14,557 nucleotides of DNA from Bacteroidales bacterium M5 (GTDB taxonomy: Bacteria; Bacteroidota; Bacteroidia; Bacteroidales; Muribaculaceae), in the NCBI GenBank assembly GCA_001689535.1, contig LUJP01000063.1, positions 1 through 14,557 on the forward strand, written 5' to 3'. Positions 1-6,832 of the stretch are shown here, one piece after another. A program made the translations under genes and the position numbers. The notes beneath the pieces are model-generated. The model ran no database searches, had not been told where the DNA came from, and saw nothing but the letters and a program-made list of their open reading frames with translations. Position 1 is the first letter of the stretch, and the number at the start of each line of letters is the position of its first letter.

Positions 1-53
1 GCCGTAGCGTGTCCGCTGAATAGTTACCATTTATAGGGTTATCGTGTCATAAT

Positions 54-136
54 TGTAGGGATACTCCATGGAGCATCCGCCGCCCTATTTGCAGGATTGC
101 CACATGGACGCGGCTGCACCGGAGTGCAGCCCTACA
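54..136. repeat. Intergenic inverted-repeat element downstream of addA
   Basis: The ends TGTAGGG (54-60) and CCCTACA (130-136) are perfect inverted repeats. Inside are a 10-bp palindrome CTCCATGGAG (64-73) and a perfect hairpin with arms GGCTGCA (112-118) and TGCAGCC (125-131) around a 6-base loop. No reading frame here looks like a gene. The layout resembles the short palindromic dispersed repeats common between genes in gut Bacteroidales, but whether other copies exist cannot be seen from this window. On the addA strand no T-run follows the hairpin, so it is not a classical intrinsic terminator, although it could stabilise the 3' end of the addA message. The rest of 1-163 shows nothing else that I can name. 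Confidence 0.6.
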
Positions 137-163
137 CTGTTGATTCTCATCTCATTCTACATC

Positions 164-3100
164 TCATCGAAGAGGGATGACAGTGCCCGTGGCGAGGTTC
201 CACACAAAGCAGCGCACTTTATCGTGACCCTGCGTGGCAAGGAAGCGCCGCACGGCCTTAAGGGGGAATCCGAAGCCGTCAGCCGTGGGGGAAGCATCGG
301 CCTCGGTGCTGTAGAGTATGGCATCCACCTGTCCGTCGGTATGCCACACAATCCTTACGCCCGGCAGGCGGCGCAATTCATCATGATACTCCACGGTGTA
401 AACTGCATAGGGACGGCAATGGTCATATCCACCGAACCAGCTGCGTATAAGGCCGTCCGACTCAATCTGGCGCCGCAGACGCTCCACAGCCTCGTCGGCC
501 ATAGCCTTATCGGCAGCGCCTGACGCCGCAAGGCGGCACGCCGATTTTTCCAGCTGTCCGGAGGTAAAAACCGTGCGCAGCATGCGGGCCATGATGCCCT
601 CCAATACCCCTTTATCTTTATCCGGGTCCGGCCGGGATGACTCCGCCGGGATCTCCGACGTGCGCTGAAGCATCTCTTCTACCGTCTCGCCCGGTGTCTC
701 TATCCGCAGCTGCCGCCAGAGGTCGGTGCGCGGCAGGGAATAATACGCCGGCATCTTGAAATACCGCTCAGGCTCGAGGGTCTTGCGTGCCTCTTCCTCG
801 CTTTCCAGAGCGTGCGGCAGCGCATGGCCCACGGTGAAGGAACTGTATTCGATACCTGTCTTCACGTCCATTTCGCCGTCGTTGCTCGAAGCACAGTCGT
901 CATCCAGCGGGAAAGGCTCACGGTCTATCTCCACCTGTACGTCGCTGAACTCCACGCCCGCTTTCATGAGCGCTGTGCGCGAGGCGTCGAGGAAATCTCC
1001 CGTGGTCGAAATCTCCTTGCGAGGCTTCGAAGGGGCCGGATAGCTCACTATAAGCTCGTCGACGGCACGCGTCAGCGTCACGTAGAGCACATTCAGCTCG
1101 TCGAGCGTCTGTTCGGCCACACGCGACTCATAACGCTCCTTCAGCGGAGTCAGTGACATCCATGACTTCGGCACGAAGGGATAGACCTGGGGGAGCGAGC
1201 AGGGAATCTCCGCGCCGAGGCCGGAGGTGTCGAACCATTCCAGATCCTTGAACTTCACGAAATCCCACGCAGCGTCGGGCACATGCACGCAGCGGAACTC
1301 CAGACCCTTCGACTTGTGGGCGGTCATCACCCTTATGGCGTTCTCGTCGGCCGGGGCCGACACCTTTGAGCCGCATCCCACCGCGTCCCACCACTGCAGG
1401 AAGCTGTGTATATCGGGGTCGTTTGATTCGCAGTAATCCGCCACGAGATCCTGGAAGGCCGAGATGAACATGGCCTCGTCGCTCCTCCGCTCCTCGGAAA
1501 GCAGACGTGTGATCTGCTCCACGAGCGACTGCAGGCTATACGCCGCCGTGCTGTCGAAGCTCTCGGTGATATCGGGCATGACGGTGAAATTGGCCATGGC
1601 GTCCTCCAGAGCCTCGGCGGGCTGCATGTTTCCGTTCACATTATACTCGTAGCGGTTGATGAGCATGAGGATGTCGCGGCGGGTAATCCGGAGCGTTTTC
1701 CCGTCGGTCTCCCTTTCGGAAAGGGGCGGTTCGGGCGGCATGGCGCAGAAGCGGAGCACGCTCACTATGAACCGCACCGCCGGCGACTTTCCAAGCGCCA
1801 GCGCATCGTCCGACACTATCCTGACGTTTCTCAGCAACGGATCGTCAGAACCGGCGAAAAGACACGAGATATAATCTATCACGTTCTGCGCCGTGGCGTT
1901 GAAGCGGGTCAGAACGGCAATGTCGCATGGCCGGTATCCGGCGTGGATCTCACGGCGTATATTGGTAGCCATTATCTCCAGGCAGCGTTCCTGAAGGTCC
2001 TTGCGCCCTTTCTGCATGTTTCCGCGCACGGCCGTCACGCACACATATCCCTGCCGGTGTTTCCTGGCCACCTCCTGACGCGCTTTCTGATAGATGTCCC
2101 TGAAGGCTCCGGTTAGGGCGCTTGAGGCGGGGTCGAACAGGGCGTTGTTGAAGCTGACTACCTCTGCCGAGCTGCGCCAGTTGGTGTTTTTGGCGGAGTC
2201 TATAGCCGCCTGGTCAACAAACGGCCTGAACTCCTCCGTGACGGAGCTTTGCAGCAGCGTGGGGTCGGAATTTCGGAAACGGTAGATACACTGCTTCTCG
2301 TCGCCGATAATCAGGCTGTCGTTGCCCTCGCTCATACCCTGCGAGATGAGAGGCCGGAGGTTCTCCCACTGCATCCTTGACGTGTCCTGGAACTCGTCGA
2401 TAAGGAAATGACGCAGCCATATACCTATGCGTTCGTAGACAAACGGCGTGTCCGACCCCTCCATTATGGTGTTGAGAAGCGTGTTGGTATCCGACAGCAG
2501 CAGTGTGTTGGTTTCCTTGCGGTATTTCTCTATATATCTTTCGATTTCCGAAATGATGCCGAGATAGAAAGCATTGTCGTTCATCGACCGGTAAAGCACC
2601 AGGCGTTTCACCGCATCGTATATCACGGTGCATCGCTCGCCCAGATCCCGGACCGAGGCTTCGTCCGTATGCTTCTTGTTGAACAGAGTGGAAGCGTCGG
2701 CCACGCCGTTTATCAGCGTCTTGCTTTCGGTAAGTTTTTTGAGATTGTCGGTGCCGCCGGCCGCCAGAGCAAACATTCCTCGGGTGTTGCGTCCGGGGCT
2801 GAAACCCTCCATACCCTCGCACCGGTCAATCAGAGCGAGTGCGGCCTGCCCCTCGCGGGGAATGATTTTCTCGGCCGCGTCAATCTCCCTGCGCAGAAAA
2901 GCCACAAGATTCTGCATATTCGAGCGGTCGCCGAAGAAACGATCCATCTCTTTCTTGTTGAGCATATAAGTCTCATTGCTTATACGCTTCATGAAGCTCA
3001 CCAGACTGCCGAAGAGAGCCGAAGAACGGTTAAAAAGATTCACGGCCATTCCCTGACGCAGGCGGTCGAGGAGATATTCGGTTATCCAGTTGATGTTGTC

Positions 3101-3628
3101 GTGAGTGCGGCGCGATGCGGGGTCGGTGCGAAGGGAGTCAAGGAACTCACCCACGGCCCACTCCACGGCCTCGCCGCTCTCGAGGGCTATCTCGTAATTA
3201 CCTGTAAGGTTGGCCTCGCGCGCGAAAGTACGGAGCACCATCTGAAAGAAAGAGTCGATGGTGCTCACCTGAAAGAAATCGAAGTCGAAGAGCAGACGCC
3301 TCAGGGCCTCCCCGGCGGCGCGGGCTATCTGAGGGCGCGTGGCGCCGAGTTCCTTTTCGAGATCGCCCATATACGGGCTTCCCTTTTTCCAGCCCCTCAC
3401 CATTGAGGCCAGCACAGCAAGCTCATGGAGAATGCGCGCCTTCATCTCGTCGGTGGCCTTGTTGGTAAAGGTTATCGCCAGAATCGAGCGGTGGGCTTTT
3501 GAGAAATCGCTCCGCAGGCGGTTGCGTCCCGTGTTTTTGTCCTTTTCGGCCAGGAGAAGCTTAATGTAATCGTAAGTAAGCTGATAGGTCTTGCCTGAGC
3601 CTGCCGAGGCCTTGATTATATCGAGCAT
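164..3628 (-). CDS. addA: AddA-like UvrD/RecB-family helicase, nuclease domain degenerate
   Basis: An SF1A DNA helicase subunit of an AddAB/RecBCD-type enzyme that processes double-strand breaks for recombination, 1154 residues. Motifs in order: Walker A ASAGSGKT (7-14), motif Ia ITFTNKATDEMKARI (52-66), motif II/Walker B LIDEFQDTS (409-417), motif III GDEKQCIYRFRNSD (442-455), motif IV around NWRSSAEVVSFNN (483-495), motif V VMTAHKSKGLEF (767-778) and motif VI NVLYVTLTRAVDEL (846-859). Family members usually end in a RecB-type nuclease domain with an Asp-x-Lys motif. Here residues about 1073-1154 keep the flanks (YTVEYHDELRRLPG, then RCFVWNLATG near the end), but I cannot find a VVDFK-like strand. 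The start puts Walker A at residue 7, as is normal. It is the last gene of the minus-strand unit, 28 bp after the SUI1 gene. The AddB partner is not in the window; it may lie beyond the left edge or elsewhere. Confidence 0.88.
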   Translation of the reverse strand: MLDIIKASAGSGKTYQLTYDYIKLLLAEKDKNTGRNRLRSDFSKAHRSILAITFTNKATDEMKARILHELAVLASMVRGWKKGSPYMGDLEKELGATRPQIARAAGEALRRLLFDFDFFQVSTIDSFFQMVLRTFAREANLTGNYEIALESGEAVEWAVGEFLDSLRTDPASRRTHDNINWITEYLLDRLRQGMAVNLFNRSSALFGSLVSFMKRISNETYMLNKKEMDRFFGDRSNMQNLVAFLRREIDAAEKIIPREGQAALALIDRCEGMEGFSPGRNTRGMFALAAGGTDNLKKLTESKTLINGVADASTLFNKKHTDEASVRDLGERCTVIYDAVKRLVLYRSMNDNAFYLGIISEIERYIEKYRKETNTLLLSDTNTLLNTIMEGSDTPFVYERIGIWLRHFLIDEFQDTSRMQWENLRPLISQGMSEGNDSLIIGDEKQCIYRFRNSDPTLLQSSVTEEFRPFVDQAAIDSAKNTNWRSSAEVVSFNNALFDPASSALTGAFRDIYQKARQEVARKHRQGYVCVTAVRGNMQKGRKDLQERCLEIMATNIRREIHAGYRPCDIAVLTRFNATAQNVIDYISCLFAGSDDPLLRNVRIVSDDALALGKSPAVRFIVSVLRFCAMPPEPPLSERETDGKTLRITRRDILMLINRYEYNVNGNMQPAEALEDAMANFTVMPDITESFDSTAAYSLQSLVEQITRLLSEERRSDEAMFISAFQDLVADYCESNDPDIHSFLQWWDAVGCGSKVSAPADENAIRVMTAHKSKGLEFRCVHVPDAAWDFVKFKDLEWFDTSGLGAEIPCSLPQVYPFVPKSWMSLTPLKERYESRVAEQTLDELNVLYVTLTRAVDELIVSYPAPSKPRKEISTTGDFLDASRTALMKAGVEFSDVQVEIDREPFPLDDDCASSNDGEMDVKTGIEYSSFTVGHALPHALESEEEARKTLEPERYFKMPAYYSLPRTDLWRQLRIETPGETVEEMLQRTSEIPAESSRPDPDKDKGVLEGIMARMLRTVFTSGQLEKSACRLAASGAADKAMADEAVERLRRQIESDGLIRSWFGGYDHCRPYAVYTVEYHDELRRLPGVRIVWHTDGQVDAILYSTEADASPTADGFGFPLKAVRRFLATQGHDKVRCFVWNLATGTVIPLR

Positions 3629-3656
3629 ACGGAGGGGTGTTCAGAGTAAATAACGG

Positions 3657-4004
3657 TCATACGCTGCGGGCCTTGTAGCCGTTGGCTATAAGCCAGCGTG
3701 TGGCGTCGGCGCGGCGGTCGCCCTGCAGTATGATGACTGCGTCGCCCTCGGTAGAGCCTCCGGTTCCGAGCGAACGCTTGAGGTCGGCGGCAAGCGTCGC
3801 GAGATCGCCGTCGCCCTCAAAACCTGAAATGCGCGTCACGGTTTTGCCTGCACGCCCTTTCCGCTCGATAGCCACTGTAATACGGCCGGTGAACCGTCTG
3901 GTCTCTTCCGGAGCGGGGTCCGGGGTATCCGGGCCGGCGGGAAGGTCGGGATTAGCCTCAAGGAAAGCGGCAAGACTGTTTTGCCAGGGATTCTTTTCCA
4001 TCAT
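3657..4004 (-). CDS. SUI1/YciH-family translation initiation factor
   Basis: A 115-residue protein of the eIF1/SUI1 fold, which in bacteria (YciH) is thought to act at the small ribosomal subunit and influence initiation fidelity; its bacterial role is poorly defined. The core spans about residues 40-113 and shows the family signatures: ERKGRAGKTVTRISGF (47-62), LKRSLGTGGS (75-84), VIILQGDRR (90-98) and a C-terminal WLIANGYKAR (104-113). The N-terminal 40 residues are Pro/Asp-rich and variable, as in other bacterial members. The start ATG overlaps the stop of the upstream lipoprotein gene as ATGA (4004-4001), so translation of the two is probably coupled. A second Met directly follows the first (3999-4001) and could equally be used. 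It is near-certain as a family call; its cellular job here is unknown. Confidence 0.9.
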   Translation of the reverse strand: MMEKNPWQNSLAAFLEANPDLPAGPDTPDPAPEETRRFTGRITVAIERKGRAGKTVTRISGFEGDGDLATLAADLKRSLGTGGSTEGDAVIILQGDRRADATRWLIANGYKARSV

Positions 4005-4480
4005 CGCATGGGGTTATTCGTCAGACATGCTGTCGTGGAACGGCTCATCGGTATAGCCACCGTGTCGGAAGCCATGTCGTAAGGATTGTCTATATTCCCC
4101 ACCAGAATTGAAAGCAGGCGTGCGTAGGGAAGCTTGTCGGGGGGAAGAGTGCTGTAATATAAGGACGCGGAATCAGCGTCGGTCTCATAGGCACGGCGAT
4201 AGAGCCCGGCGGCCGTCGACACGTTCGACTGTATATCCGTGCTGTCGGTATCGGCCAGCTGCATATAGACTATCGACAGGCGCGCAAGCTGGCTTGCGGG
4301 CATATCTGAAAGATTCTCGTTGCCCACAAGGTGGGAAGCCACACTGCGTGCGGCGGTCATGTCGCCTTTGGCTGTGGCCATTTCGGCCTCGCGTATCTGG
4401 CTTTCTATGTCGGAAGAGCCGGAACAGGCACTGAAGGCGAGGCACATTGCGGCCAACGCCGCCATCAATGATATTTTCAT
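4001..4480 (-). CDS. Small helical lipoprotein, unknown function
   Basis: A 159-residue protein starting with a lipoprotein signal peptide: MKISLMAALAAMCLAFSAC, with the lipidated Cys predicted at residue 19. Phe at position -3 of the lipobox is slightly unusual. The mature part begins SGSSDIESQ and continues as Ala-rich amphipathic helices (about 25-130), including EAEMATAKGDMTAARSVAS and AAGLYRRAYETDADSASLY. The spacing resembles one or two tetratricopeptide-like hairpins, but I do not see a clear TPR consensus. It ends in a Ser/Thr/Asn-rich tail. The protein should sit on the periplasmic face of a membrane or be surface exposed. It lies 18 bp after the lipocalin-like lipoprotein gene and overlaps the SUI1 start by 4 bp. 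No function is proposed. Confidence 0.85.
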   Translation of the reverse strand: MKISLMAALAAMCLAFSACSGSSDIESQIREAEMATAKGDMTAARSVASHLVGNENLSDMPASQLARLSIVYMQLADTDSTDIQSNVSTAAGLYRRAYETDADSASLYYSTLPPDKLPYARLLSILVGNIDNPYDMASDTVAIPMSRSTTACLTNNPMR

Positions 4481-4498
4481 AGTGTATCTAATTATGTT

Positions 4499-4927
4499 TT
4501 AGAACTTGTCGGCCACAGGAATGCGGCGAAGATATACGTAATCGCTGCCGTCGTGGCGCAGGGTGAGGGATGTGCCGGTGAACTCCTGCACTCGGCGCGC
4601 GAGCCGGGCGGGAATATCGCCCACAAGCGAGGAATCGCCATGGAGCTCGGTGAGCACCGGCTCTACTTCTATCACCAGACTGTCGCCGACCACATCCCAA
4701 CGGCCGGCCACGGCATAGGTGAGAATGCCGGGCTTGATCGCGCGCACGATGCACGTGGCGTCATCGTTCAGTTCCAGCAGCGGCAGGTCCTGTGAAATCT
4801 CGTTTATGTAATAGTGGCCCGGCATCTGCCTGGCTTTTTCGGAAAGGCGGTGGCAGCCCATTGTCACGGCACACAGGGCCGCGGCGGCAAAAAGCGTGAC
4901 GAGTAGTCGGAACTTGAAAAGTCTCAT
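4499..4927 (-). CDS. Lipocalin-like lipoprotein
   Basis: A 142-residue protein with a lipoprotein signal peptide: basic MRLFKFR, hydrophobic LLVTLFAAAALCAVT, then MGC with Cys25 as the predicted lipidation site. The mature chain has alternating strand patterns like the small lipocalin-like domains common in Bacteroidota: a short HYYINEIS strand (38-45), LELNDDATCIV (51-61), then GRWDVVGDSLVIEVEP (75-90), and near the C-terminus LTLRHDGSDYVYLRRI (121-136). The 'GxWdvvgDsLvI' phrase is typical of the second beta-hairpin of these domains. The substrate or ligand is unknown. The gene sits 28 bp downstream of dnaX and 18 bp upstream of the next lipoprotein gene, so it is probably co-transcribed with both. 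The lipoprotein call is firm; the lipocalin-like fold is likely but judged only from pattern. Confidence 0.82.
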   Translation of the reverse strand: MRLFKFRLLVTLFAAAALCAVTMGCHRLSEKARQMPGHYYINEISQDLPLLELNDDATCIVRAIKPGILTYAVAGRWDVVGDSLVIEVEPVLTELHGDSSLVGDIPARLARRVQEFTGTSLTLRHDGSDYVYLRRIPVADKF

Positions 4928-4955
4928 GGCAAAATGTTGTTTTATGGTAAGTATA

Positions 4956-6794
4956 TCAGAGTCGGAGTTTGAAGGTCTTTATAAGTTCCACCAGATGAGG
5001 ATTCTGCTTTTTGAGTTCTTCGAGCAGGTCATGGTCGCTCAGGGTATGACGCGGGCCTTCACCCTCGTTTATACCCACCTCGAACCACACACTGTCGTTT
5101 CTCAGTGCGTCGCGCAGCCTTGCAAGGATAGTGGCGCGGTGAGCCTCCAGAATCTCCTTCTGCTTTATATTCTGCACGGTGACAGTGAATGCTGCGGGAT
5201 TCTCTCCCGTCTCGGGCCGTGACATGCGCATGGTCTGCGACAGGATGGTTTCGGAGCGATGTTCGCGCGCATATTCGCTCCAGAGGCGTGCGAGCTCCGC
5301 GGGATCCACCGGAGTGTTGCGCAGCGGAGCGGCAGAACTTCCGCCGGTAGCCTCGGCCGCCACATCGGTGTGGGAGGACGCCGTGCGGGCGTTTTTGATG
5401 GAAAACGAGATGGCACCTTTCACTGCCATAGGCTGCGGACGGCCTCCGGCCATTCCCGGAGCAGGCACACCCTGACGCACGCCAGGAGCAGTGCGTTGGG
5501 CAGCGCCAGGAGTGGGAACAGCGACGCAGGGCGCCATTGGACCCTGAGCCGGGCGTGACGGTGCGGCCCCCGCCGGAGAGGCGGGTGCAGAGACGGCGCG
5601 CGGAGCCTGGGGCTGTTGCTTAGGTTGATTGCCGGCGGGAGAACCGGCTGCGGCGATAGGTTTCAACCGCCCCTCTCCGTCGCCGCCTTTACTGGGGGAG
5701 GGGCTGAGTAATTGGCACAGTTTGGCGAGCGTAAGCTCTATGAGGAACTGTTTGTTGGAAGCCTGGCGATAATTCAGGTCGGCCTCATTGCAGAGGTTCA
5801 TGGCCCGGAACAGGAATTCGGGGGTGCATTTTGCCGCTTTCTCGGCCATCGCCTTTCTCACCTCGTCGCCGGCATCGAGAAGCGAGAGCGTGGAGGGATC
5901 GCGCGCCACGGTGAGATCACGCAGATAGGCACCGAGACCGTTTATGAAGAAAAGCGAGTCGAAACCGTTATCGCGTATTTCCTTATAGATAAGCCATGTA
6001 TTGAGCACGTTCCCGGCGAGGAATTCATCGAGAAGGCGGTTGTAATAGCTCGAATCGAGCACGTTGAGCGCGTCGATTGTCGCCTGATATGTCACATTGC
6101 CTCCCGACGAAGCCACAACCTGGTCGAAAATCGAGAGAGCATCGCGCATGGCTCCGTCGGCATTGCGTGCTATCACGTTGAGGGCGGCCGGTTCCACGGT
6201 TATGCCCTCCTGCGAGGCCACGTAGGTGAGGTGGTCCACCATGTCGCGGATGGAAATGCGGTGGAAATCGTAGATCTGACAGCGCGAGAGAATGGTAGGA
6301 ATAATTTTGTGCTTCTCGGTAGTGGCGAGAATGAACACCACATACGACGGCGGCTCTTCCAGTGTCTTGAGGAAGGCGTTGAATGCCGACGAAGTGAGCA
6401 TGTGCACCTCATCGACTATGAACACGCGGTAGCGTCCGAGCGACGGAGGCACCTGCACCTGCTCCACCAGATTACGGATGTCGTTCACACCGTTGTTTGA
6501 GGCAGCGTCAAGCTCGATGATGTTCATCGAGGTTCCCTGGTTGAAGGCGCGGCACGATTCGCATTCGTTGCAGGCCTCGCCGTCGGGAGTTATGTTGGAA
6601 CAGTTTATCGTTTTGGCGAATATTCGGGCGCAGGAAGTCTTGCCCACACCCCGGGACCCGCAAAACAGATAAGAATGGGCCAGACGGTTTGTGGCCACGG
6701 CGTTTTTCAGCGTGGTGGTGAGGGCTTTCTGCCCCACTACGCTCGCAAACGTCGACGGACGGTATTTTCTGGCCGAAACTACATAATTTTTCAT
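4956..6794 (-). CDS. dnaX: DNA polymerase III subunit gamma/tau
   Basis: The clamp-loader ATPase that loads the sliding clamp and organises the replisome, 612 residues. Domain I is AAA+: Walker A GSRGVGKT (46-53), zinc-binding Cys65, Cys75, Cys78 and Cys81, Walker B VFIVDEVH (124-131), sensor 1 ILATTE (155-160), the SRC arginine finger (170-172) and sensor 2 NADGAMRDALSIFDQ (211-225). Domain III ends near residue 361. Residues about 364-460 form a Pro/Ala/Gln-rich linker that begins with a palindromic-repeat-encoded SPSPSKGGDGEGR (364-376). The C-terminal part (about 490-612) corresponds to the tau-specific region. I see no A-run or other clear slippery site, so production of a short gamma by frameshifting is not supported. 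It starts 38 bp after the kinase gene with no obvious promoter between them. Confidence 0.96.
   Translation of the reverse strand: MKNYVVSARKYRPSTFASVVGQKALTTTLKNAVATNRLAHSYLFCGSRGVGKTSCARIFAKTINCSNITPDGEACNECESCRAFNQGTSMNIIELDAASNNGVNDIRNLVEQVQVPPSLGRYRVFIVDEVHMLTSSAFNAFLKTLEEPPSYVVFILATTEKHKIIPTILSRCQIYDFHRISIRDMVDHLTYVASQEGITVEPAALNVIARNADGAMRDALSIFDQVVASSGGNVTYQATIDALNVLDSSYYNRLLDEFLAGNVLNTWLIYKEIRDNGFDSLFFINGLGAYLRDLTVARDPSTLSLLDAGDEVRKAMAEKAAKCTPEFLFRAMNLCNEADLNYRQASNKQFLIELTLAKLCQLLSPSPSKGGDGEGRLKPIAAAGSPAGNQPKQQPQAPRAVSAPASPAGAAPSRPAQGPMAPCVAVPTPGAAQRTAPGVRQGVPAPGMAGGRPQPMAVKGAISFSIKNARTASSHTDVAAEATGGSSAAPLRNTPVDPAELARLWSEYAREHRSETILSQTMRMSRPETGENPAAFTVTVQNIKQKEILEAHRATILARLRDALRNDSVWFEVGINEGEGPRHTLSDHDLLEELKKQNPHLVELIKTFKLRL
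5669..5704. repeat. Palindromic repeat inside the dnaX linker
   Basis: Arms GCCCCTC (5669-5675) and GAGGGGC (5698-5704) are perfect inverted repeats. They extend inward over CC/GG after one mismatch, giving about a 10-bp stem with a 16-base loop. In the dnaX frame it reads SPSPSKGGDGEGR. GC-rich palindromes giving Ser-Pro or Gly-Glu-Gly translations are a known kind of dispersed repeat that can invade tolerant linkers. The location in a disordered linker, just after the folded clamp-loader domains, fits that view. Confidence 0.55.
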
Positions 6795-6832
6795 ACGGGA
6801 TAATTATCTCGTGGTTTTTCGTTAAGGAAAGA

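Noticed and set aside
112..131. Intrinsic terminator for addA
   Set aside because: The hairpin is perfect, but on the addA strand it is followed by GCGTCCATG without a T-run.
68..523. A 151-codon plus-strand open frame spanning the left repeat and the addA 3' end
   Set aside because: It begins inside the palindromic element and then runs antisense to addA; no signal peptide, domain or ribosome site supports it.
2408..3406. A 332-codon open frame on the plus strand opposite addA
   Set aside because: It lies wholly opposite the conserved helicase sequence, its product shows no domain, and long antisense frames are expected in GC-rich genes.
5640..5710. Programmed frameshift site making a short gamma form of DnaX
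   Set aside because: A strong hairpin is present, but there is no A-run or X-XXY-YYZ slippery heptamer ahead of it, so the needed element is missing.
5712..6500. A 262-codon plus-strand open frame opposite dnaX
   Set aside because: The dnaX frame carries every clamp-loader motif over this stretch; the opposite frame has no recognisable content.
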